In this document: piece after piece, positions 51,419 through 56,932 of the stretch
How positions within the stretch are numbered: position 1 is the stretch's first letter
Layout: each line of letters opens with the position of its first letter
Assembly: GCF_006175995.1 (NCBI RefSeq)
Contig: NZ_VDMB01000021.1
Coordinates: 1 to 56,932, forward strand
Source of the DNA: Desulfobotulus mexicanus
GTDB lineage: Bacteria > Desulfobacterota > Desulfobacteria > Desulfobacterales > ASO4-4
DNA: 56,932 nt
Reading direction: 5' to 3'
Notes under the pieces: model-generated
Told to the model about the DNA's origin: nothing
The model's database searches: none
What the model saw: only the letters and a program-made list of their open reading frames with translations
Made by a program: the position numbers and the translations under genes

Positions 51419-51524
51419 GCTGCCTTTTGTGCCGACTTCAGACAGTTGGCGATTCTTTACGCACAGGCCTTCAAAGCTCTGATCCGAAACGATTGCAATG
51501 TCACTCACAAAAGGCCTGTACACC
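51419..51524 (-). repeat. Dispersed repeat, degenerate inverted copy D
   Basis: Read on the minus strand it repeats the block order of copy C: TGTACAGGCC, 'TTTTGTGAGTGAC', 'GCAATCGTTTCGG', GAATCGCCAA, GTCGGCACA and GGCAGC. GAATCGCCAA (51355-51364 versus 51446-51455) and GTCGGCACA (51370-51378 versus 51428-51436) are perfect inverted matches. With copy C it can form a hairpin of about 220 bases with a loop at 51385-51418. Confidence 0.6.
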
Positions 51525-51593
51525 TTCTCAAAACGCTCGTTTCTCCTGAGAAGTCAGGGCTACAGAAGCAATTAAGCATAAAAAACAAAGATT

Positions 51594-53615
51594 TTACACA
51601 GCCCTTCCAGCAGCATAACCCTGATGCACGGCGTCAAAGGCAAGGCCAATTTTTGCCGCATCACCGATTACCTGACAGGAAATGCCAAGGCCTTCCACGG
51701 TTTCCTTCAGTGCGGAAACGGGCTTTGAGCCTGCCGCCAATACCACGGAGTCCGCAGGAATCAGCTCAATACCCTCGCTGCCTTCCACCTTCACACCGTC
51801 TTTTGTGATTTCAAGGGCTTTTGTGGTCACGTCAGTGCGAATACCAATACGCTTCATCTCCTGCATCATGGTCCAGCGGGTGGATTTGCCGATATCTTTG
51901 CCCACAGACTGGGTCATTTCGATGAGGGTCACGTTCTTGGTGCCCTTTGTGGCCAGCTCGTAGAGTTTATCCACGTCATCGGCCCTGTTCACAAAGAGAA
52001 ACTTCAGCTCTTCTCCGGAAAGGGTACCCTTTTCCCCAAGGAAGATGGACGTTTCCACCCCCACGGCACCCCCGCCGATGACCACCACGTTTTTACCCGT
52101 ATGGGCCCGGTCTTCCAGCACATCCCAGGCCTGAGCCACATGGGGAAGATCTGCACCGGGAATGGGCGGAGAGATGGGTTCCGCACCGGTGGCAAGGATC
52201 ACGGCATCGGGCTTTTCTTTTTCCAGCAGGGCCTTATCCACTGTGGTTTTAAGCATAACCCGGATATTGTTCACCTGTACCTGGGTGGCAAGATCCTTTG
52301 CAAGCTCTGCAAATTCTTCACGCCCCGGAGGTGCGGCTGCCAGATAAAGCTGACCTCCCAGTCGGCTGGAAGCCTCAAAAAGGGTAACGTCATGGCCCTT
52401 TTCCCTGGCTGACAGAGCAGCACTCATGCCAGCAGCACCACCGCCGATGACAAAGACCTTTTTAGCCTTATCTGTCTGAACCGCAGCCATTTTAAATTCA
52501 TAGCCAGCTCTCGGGTTACAGAGACATTCCACATGCTTGAATTTAAAGAGATTGTCAAAGCATCCCTGGGCGCAGGCAATGCAGTGAATGACCTCATTTT
52601 CCCGGCCTTCTTCCGCTTTTTTGGGCAGGAAGGCATCAGCAATGAGGCTGCGGCCCATGGCCACCATGTCGCACATGTCATCGGCAATAAGCCTGCGGGC
52701 GTCTTTGGGGTCGTTGATACGGTGGCTGGCAATGACAGGGATGGAAACCACTTCCTTAATGCCCCTTGCCAGATAGGCATACACGCCTCTGGGAACGCTG
52801 GTGACAATCTGGGGAATGCGGGCCTCGTGCCACCCCACATTGATGCATACCGCATCCACAAGGCCGGAATCGGAAAGTTTTCTTGCATATTCCCGCAGCT
52901 CCACCCGGCCCATGCCTTCGGGCATGAGGTCGTTACCGTTCATGCGGACCACAACGGGATAATCTGACCCTACGGTTTTTCTGATGGCTGAGAAAATTTC
53001 CATGGCAAAACGGCAGCGGTTTTCAAAGGGACCACCGTATTCGTCTTCCCGTTTATTGGTCAAAGGAGAAAGGAATTCGCTGATTAGATAGCCCGTGCCG
53101 CTCAGGATTTCCACGCCGTCAAAACCGGCAGCCTTCACACGGCCTGCGGCAGCAGCAAAATCCGCGACAGTCTGATCAATGTCTTCCTTTGTCATTTCCC
53201 TTGGAACTTCACGGGTGAGATTGGAAGCAATGGCAGACGGTGCAACGGGCTGTTTACCATTGAGCAGCATGGAATGGTTGTAACGGCCTGCATGGTTGAG
53301 CTGAACCAGAGCACGACAATCATGCTGTTTTATGGCATCGGCCATTTTTTTAAGGCCGGGAATGTGGGCATCCTCGTGGGCACCGATGTGGGTGACGTTG
53401 GCGGAAAGTTCATTAACGGAAGCGTAACCCACGCAGATGGCACCGGCACCACCTCTGGCCCTTTCCTCATAAAAGGCCGTAACCTGATCGGATACTTCAT
53501 AATTTTCACACATACCAAGGTGCATGGCAGGCATATAAATACGGTTTTTTACCGTCATGCTGCCGATCTGGATGGGCTGGAACAGGGGATCGATTCCCCG
53601 AATCTGGGTGGTCAT
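51594..53615 (-). CDS. 2,4-dienoyl-CoA reductase-like / NADH:flavin oxidoreductase
   Basis: This 673-residue enzyme has the FadH/enoate-reductase layout. An N-terminal old-yellow-enzyme TIM barrel (about 1-350, 'HAGRYNHSMLLNGKQPVAPS', 'GFDGVEILSGTGYLISEFLSP') is followed by a 4Fe-4S cluster site 'CIACAQGCFDNLF' with a further Cys in 'HVECLCNPRAG'. FAD- and NAD-binding domains follow ('VFVIGGGAAGMSAALSAREKG', 'VVVIGGGAVGVETSIFL'). It probably reduces an enoyl-type substrate. ATG at 53615 follows AAAGGAGGCAGT; a promoter lies about 165 bases upstream. Confidence 0.92.
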   Translation of the reverse strand: MTTQIRGIDPLFQPIQIGSMTVKNRIYMPAMHLGMCENYEVSDQVTAFYEERARGGAGAICVGYASVNELSANVTHIGAHEDAHIPGLKKMADAIKQHDCRALVQLNHAGRYNHSMLLNGKQPVAPSAIASNLTREVPREMTKEDIDQTVADFAAAAGRVKAAGFDGVEILSGTGYLISEFLSPLTNKREDEYGGPFENRCRFAMEIFSAIRKTVGSDYPVVVRMNGNDLMPEGMGRVELREYARKLSDSGLVDAVCINVGWHEARIPQIVTSVPRGVYAYLARGIKEVVSIPVIASHRINDPKDARRLIADDMCDMVAMGRSLIADAFLPKKAEEGRENEVIHCIACAQGCFDNLFKFKHVECLCNPRAGYEFKMAAVQTDKAKKVFVIGGGAAGMSAALSAREKGHDVTLFEASSRLGGQLYLAAAPPGREEFAELAKDLATQVQVNNIRVMLKTTVDKALLEKEKPDAVILATGAEPISPPIPGADLPHVAQAWDVLEDRAHTGKNVVVIGGGAVGVETSIFLGEKGTLSGEELKFLFVNRADDVDKLYELATKGTKNVTLIEMTQSVGKDIGKSTRWTMMQEMKRIGIRTDVTTKALEITKDGVKVEGSEGIELIPADSVVLAAGSKPVSALKETVEGLGISCQVIGDAAKIGLAFDAVHQGYAAGRAV

Positions 53616-53779
53616 ACTGCCTCCTTTAATCTGGTTGCATACGAACATTTTTTATATTTTTATGTTTTTGAAAAGAGCCTGCAAATAAAAGATTTTTATA
53701 TCCAATCAGCCATAAGGCCCCATGAATAATAACTTGTGTACTAACTAAATCCTATTTTAGAATCTTCGTCAAGTTTTTA

Positions 53780-53808
53780 CTTATAAAAAAAGTGTAAATT
53801 CCCGTCAA
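53780..53808 (-). promoter_or_regulatory. Possible sigma-70 promoter of the reductase gene
   Basis: On the minus strand TTGACG (53803-53808), a 17-base spacer and TATAAG (53780-53785) lie about 165 bases before the start codon at 53615, implying a long leader. The rest of the 53616-53957 gap is A+T-rich and holds nothing else I can identify. Confidence 0.5.
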
Positions 53809-53957
53809 ATTTACGATTGCTAACAGCCATCTCTGCCAGACAGCGGCAAAGGAACCCAGCCTGTTTACCTGCGACGCAGTCCGGCACTCAAACTAAAAAA
53901 CAGGCCCTTTAGGGGAGCAAAAATGCCTAAGGATCCTGAACGCCGGATTCGGGAGCT

Positions 53958-55274
53958 TTATGGCATGGGAAGCACCAGAAAGTACATTTCCCCTGCATGC
54001 TGCAGATGGCCTGCGGCAATTTCAGCGTACCTGTCATTACCAAAGAAAATATCTGCCCTGCCACTGCCCCGTATGGCCCCTCCCGTATCCTGAGCTGCCA
54101 TGAACCGGGAAAAGGGCTGCCAGTTTGCAATGCTGCCATCGGCATAGATGACGGGCTTTTCTGCTTCTACGAAAACCGGAGCGCCATCTGGAAAAATTCT
54201 TCGGTCCACAGCCACAGACCGCCCCGGCGTCAGGGGGAAGCCCAGAGCACCAATGGGCCCGTCCGGAACCGTGTGGAAAAATACATAGGAGGGATTATAG
54301 CTTAAAATTTCCCTCTGCTCTTCGGGATTTTCCATAAGATACTGCCGTATCCGCTGCATGGACATTTCTTCTCTTGGAACTTTGCCCGTACGGATAAGGT
54401 GGGTGCCAACGGAGCGGTAGGCCCTGCCATTCTGCCCCCTGTAATGCACACGGATAAAACCACCCTCCTCCAGATACACAATGCCCGATCCCTGTACCTG
54501 AAGGAAAAATTTGTCTATGGGGCAGGAAAGATAGGCAACCACAGGGGCTTTTCCATTCAGAGCTCCTTTGTAGACAATGGCATCCCTGTCCGGATAGGGT
54601 TCAAAGGTACTTCCAGTCCACCGGCCCCGGATGCGCTTGCCCTGATATTCCTGACCAAAGGGGGAAAGATCCACCTCAACAAGATCTTCGGGCATGCCAT
54701 GCAAAGGAACATTGAACCCTTCCCTTTGGGAAAGGCTGCCCTTCAAAAGGGGTTCATAATACCCCGTAAAAAGAACTTTTCCTTCGGGCCTTGAATCACT
54801 CCCCGGAGGAGGCGTACCTGCGGCCCGGTACACAAGAAATTTCTCCCTTATGGCCCGGTTAAGGGTTTCTCGGTCAGGACGGGTGTGGACAAGGGCCATG
54901 AGTTCACGGGTTGTTGCTATCATGTGACTGGCCGGATACACATCCTCACCAAAACGAACAGGCCTGTCCGGGGAAATCCTCCTGTAGAATTCAAGACTTT
55001 TATAGAGGACTGCCAGCATGCCCTCATACTGAAGATCATCACTGAAAACCGGGTAGGCTTCCGGACTGAGCCGGATCAGGGGACGATGAGTTTCCGGCTG
55101 TGCGGCTTCCGGGTCCGGCAGGGGTGGTCTTTTGCCCGAGCATGCGCTTAAGGCAAGAATCAAAATCAGAAAAAAAACAAATGACAATCCGGAATGCAGC
55201 ACCTCCCTTTTTTCTTTAATGGAAAGGTTTGATCTGCGGGCATCTCTGTCTGCTGGAAAAAAAGGGGTATTCAT
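53958..55274 (-). CDS. mltA: Membrane-bound lytic murein transglycosylase A
   Basis: The 438-residue lipoprotein cleaves peptidoglycan to 1,6-anhydro ends. The signal peptide ends in lipobox 'LSAC' (about residue 43, after 'LSFVFFLILILA'). The MltA barrel is at about 170-350 ('LFTGYYEPLLKGSL', 'FFLQVQGSGIVYLEEGG', 'VHYRGQNGRAYRSVG'), followed by the 3D domain with 'DTGGAIRGSGRADIFFG', which holds the catalytic Asp residues. I use ATG at 55274 (AGGAGTAAAGCAGCG upstream), as the 71 residues before it are not family-like. Confidence 0.93.
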   Translation of the reverse strand: MNTPFFPADRDARRSNLSIKEKREVLHSGLSFVFFLILILALSACSGKRPPLPDPEAAQPETHRPLIRLSPEAYPVFSDDLQYEGMLAVLYKSLEFYRRISPDRPVRFGEDVYPASHMIATTRELMALVHTRPDRETLNRAIREKFLVYRAAGTPPPGSDSRPEGKVLFTGYYEPLLKGSLSQREGFNVPLHGMPEDLVEVDLSPFGQEYQGKRIRGRWTGSTFEPYPDRDAIVYKGALNGKAPVVAYLSCPIDKFFLQVQGSGIVYLEEGGFIRVHYRGQNGRAYRSVGTHLIRTGKVPREEMSMQRIRQYLMENPEEQREILSYNPSYVFFHTVPDGPIGALGFPLTPGRSVAVDRRIFPDGAPVFVEAEKPVIYADGSIANWQPFSRFMAAQDTGGAIRGSGRADIFFGNDRYAEIAAGHLQHAGEMYFLVLPMP

Positions 55275-55561
55275 CGCTGCTTTACTCCTGATGGATGATA
55301 TAAAAAAATCTTCTGCATACTCTTCTCTGATACTCCTTCCCACATTAGAATTCCTGACTATTTTCTGAAGATCTTTATCTATAAATTCAAGATCTTGACT
55401 CCAGCCTACCTCGTCGTGAATGTGGGGAGGGGGAGAACAAAAGAGCCAAAGACTCTTAAAACACCTCTCTACGACCTCTTGCAACAAGCCGTCTAATCAT
55501 TTTAAACCTTATCTGTTTTTGCCATTCATGCTTATATCAAAATATCCTGAAACTGCATAAT
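55275..55561. other. Upstream region of mltA with an unexplained open frame
   Basis: The mltA frame stays open upstream to 55487 on the minus strand and reads 'PHIHDEVGWSQDLEFIDKDL' and 'GRSIREEYAEDFF'. The translation looks protein-like but I recognise no family; it may be a gene relic fused in frame or chance. No clear promoter is visible. Confidence 0.3.
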
Positions 55562-55630
55562 CTGAAAGGGGGAAATTGATCGTTTGGAGGCTTTGGTGAC
55601 TGTGGGAAGTTCTTTTGTTTTTGTGGATTT

Positions 55631-56005
55631 TTGTTGTTTCTGATCCAGGCTGAGTTTAACAGTGTACAGGAGACTATTGCTGACCTTTCCCTGATAAGTT
55701 TTGAGCTGGTAAAGGATTGTCACTGGGGGGATCTGGACATGACTCTGCACATCTATGGAGCCGGAGGCCCTGAGACAGAATACCCGGTGTATGAAGCCAG
55801 AATAGATACGGAGTTTTTCTGGCAGAAGGGAGCTTTGGCAGAGTTGTCAGCTGTAAGAAGCTGGTTTCATTATTCTCCTGTAGTCTTGTCGAAGAGATTT
55901 GCAGACGCAATATCCCGGTAGTCTGCAACAGGGGAGACAGTACGGAGACTTACATTGATCTGGAAAATCTCGGAGAAGGGGTACTGCTGCCTATGCTTCG
56001 GTAAG
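55631..56005 (+). pseudogene. Decayed ORF of unknown family (frameshift near 55888)
   Basis: The first frame reads 'HWGDLDMTLHIYGAGGPETEYPVYEARID' and 'AELSAVRSWFHYSPVVL' up to a stop at 55921. A second frame takes over at about 55888 with 'LVEEICRRNIPVVCNRGDSTETYIDLENLGEG' and ends at 56005. Both halves look like real protein, so one gene was broken by a small indel. I do not recognise the family. A strong terminator lies 75 bases past the end in the same direction. Confidence 0.45.
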
Positions 56006-56077
56006 AGGCAGGATGGCAAAGACTTTTACCGAAGCCTGTAGGCAAGGCAGGTTTTTGTAAGAACAAGGCAATATCTG

Positions 56078-56116
56078 AAGACAGCCTCTTTTACAGGGGC
56101 TGTCTTAGTCTTTTTT
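56078..56116 (+). terminator. Rho-independent terminator
   Basis: AAGACAGCC (56078-56086) and GGCTGTCTT (56098-56106) form a perfect 9-bp stem, followed by AGTC and six T. It lies downstream of the decayed + strand ORF. The remaining gap to 56264 holds nothing recognisable. Confidence 0.85.
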
Positions 56117-56264
56117 CAATCTCTGCTTTCCTCTTTTCTTTTTTGCAAGAGTCACACTCTCTCACACCGAAGCCACAAAATAACCCTCAAAGCCTTCACC
56201 GGATGTAAGACACACTCTGGGCTGTCTCTGGCTGCATGTAGTTAAAAAAGCAAAGCAAGAAGGC

Positions 56265-56932
56265 TTAATGCCTGGTAGCATCATCTTCCATAAGCAGATC
56301 CAGACCCTTGTCACCTGCGGCAATAACAGCTCTTACCTTTTCAGGGGTGAGACTCGTAATGTCTGCTATCTCTTCTGGCTGCATCCTGTACTTCTGTAAA
56401 CGCATGATAGTCTGGAACTTCTCTCTGGTCTCACCCTTCTCCAACCCCTCATTCAAACCCTCGTTTCTGGCAAGAAACAAAGCAGATTCATGATCCCGCT
56501 TCCATCTGATGTGGGAATTATAAGCTTCACGCATATGTTCGTCCTGAGTAAAACTCATGTACTTTTCTCTGGCGTTGGCTATCTGAGGATTGTTCTTCAA
56601 GATGTTTTCCATAATACCATCCTCCTTGTTCAGGCCTTCATTTTTGAGATAATAAAGCCAGTTGTCCAGACTCTTATCCAGATTGTAATCAGTAATCTTG
56701 GGAAGTTCAAGGAAATGCAGGGCAAGGTGATCCGTCAGGAGCAGTTCCGGCGTATCCTTTTCTCTAAGCATGAAGCAAAGGTGGTATCGATCCACATTCT
56801 TAAACATCTTAAAATCAAGGATATTGATGCAGACCACAGGACGCAGGGTAGAATAATTATCCCCTGTAACCAGCTGATCTCCGTAGAGGTCAGTCCAGTA
56901 ATACAAAGCCCGTTCCCCGAAAAAGCCCTTAT
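56265..56932 (-). CDS. PDDEXK_2-type Rpn/transposase-like protein, 3' part (cut by window end)
   Basis: The frame is open to the window edge, so the N-terminus with the nuclease residues is outside. The visible 222 residues include 'FFGERALYYWTDLYGDQL', 'LRPVVCINILDF' and 'LHFLELPKI', the middle of PDDEXK_2-family proteins. The C-terminal linker is Glu/Gly-rich ('RNEGLNEGLEKGETREK'), and the end 'MQPEEIADITSLTPEKVRAV...AAGDKGLDLL' matches the tail of the Rpn-type gene at 37200-37384. Members are linked to DNA mobility and recombination (family knowledge); the role here is unknown. Confidence 0.8.
   Translation of the reverse strand, partial: KGFFGERALYYWTDLYGDQLVTGDNYSTLRPVVCINILDFKMFKNVDRYHLCFMLREKDTPELLLTDHLALHFLELPKITDYNLDKSLDNWLYYLKNEGLNKEDGIMENILKNNPQIANAREKYMSFTQDEHMREAYNSHIRWKRDHESALFLARNEGLNEGLEKGETREKFQTIMRLQKYRMQPEEIADITSLTPEKVRAVIAAGDKGLDLLMEDDATRH

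Noticed and set aside
53921-54088. Plus-strand ORF starting MPKDPERRIRELY with a strong AGGGGAG ribosome-binding site
   Set aside because: It soon runs antisense into the mltA coding region and loses protein character; perhaps a lost gene start, but not supportable as a gene.
1-56932. CRISPR arrays
   Set aside because: No regularly spaced short repeats were seen; the repeated elements found are few, long and far apart.

Overview
The window reads as chromosomal DNA of a Gram-negative, anaerobic bacterium of the Desulfobacterota (sulfate-reducer-like 'deltaproteobacteria'). This is inferred from protein flavour and gene order: acpP-fabF-rpiB-glyA-dCMP deaminase-nrdR-ribD-ribE-ribBA-ribH-nusB in one run, ispG-proS-rel, a YedF selenium/sulfur protein, the short ProRS type, and many two-component and HDOD proteins. 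I cannot name the species.

Layout. (1) 1-4350 is an eroded accessory patch beside a tRNA-Gln gene. It holds a truncated IS1380-type element, a DUF499 defence-type ATPase broken by an internal deletion and frameshift, an apparently intact ATPase plus PD-(D/E)xK nuclease pair, and a tiny truncated ORF. (2) 4357-6310 has tRNA-Gln(CTG), gltX and divergent rpmF; the gltX terminator hairpin contains the -35 box of the tRNA promoter. (3) 6480-15560 is one long housekeeping run on the + strand: fatty-acid synthesis, one-carbon metabolism, NrdR, the complete riboflavin pathway and nusB, ending in a metallo-hydrolase gene and a strong terminator. (4) 15639-29154 has mltF, the ispG-proS-rel operon, rpmB, trxA-trxB-bamD, an EAL-HDOD protein, purN, a TraB protein and a TPR lipoprotein. 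(5) 29330-36167 has yedF and then, reading leftward, a six-gene signalling operon: histidine kinase, hybrid kinase, HD-GYP regulator, HDOD protein, receiver-PAS protein and CheY-like receiver. (6) 36235-43060 has a small conserved protein, an Rpn-type nuclease-fold gene, polA, a CoA-binding protein, a zinc-ribbon protein and a complete IS200/IS605 element (tnpA + tnpB). (7) 43424-51169 has glnE, a Phd-VapC toxin-antitoxin pair with visible promoter and operator, an FAD-dependent dehydrogenase, a SET-methyltransferase/GNAT pair, a tautomerase and an acyl-ACP thioesterase. (8) 51211-56932 has an inverted-repeat region, a 2,4-dienoyl-CoA reductase-like enzyme, mltA, a decayed ORF and a second Rpn/PDDEXK-type gene cut by the window end.

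The most interesting signals are: the ATPase-nuclease pair at the tRNA-linked defence relic; a roughly 100-150 bp dispersed repeat with copies near 11.9, 48.6 and 51.3 kb, the last forming a 220-bp inverted repeat; the overlap of gltX terminator and tRNA-Gln promoter; the operator laid over the -10 box of the toxin-antitoxin promoter; and a shared C-terminal HTH-like tail on two otherwise different PDDEXK 'transposase' genes. All identifications come from reading the sequence; no database search was run.
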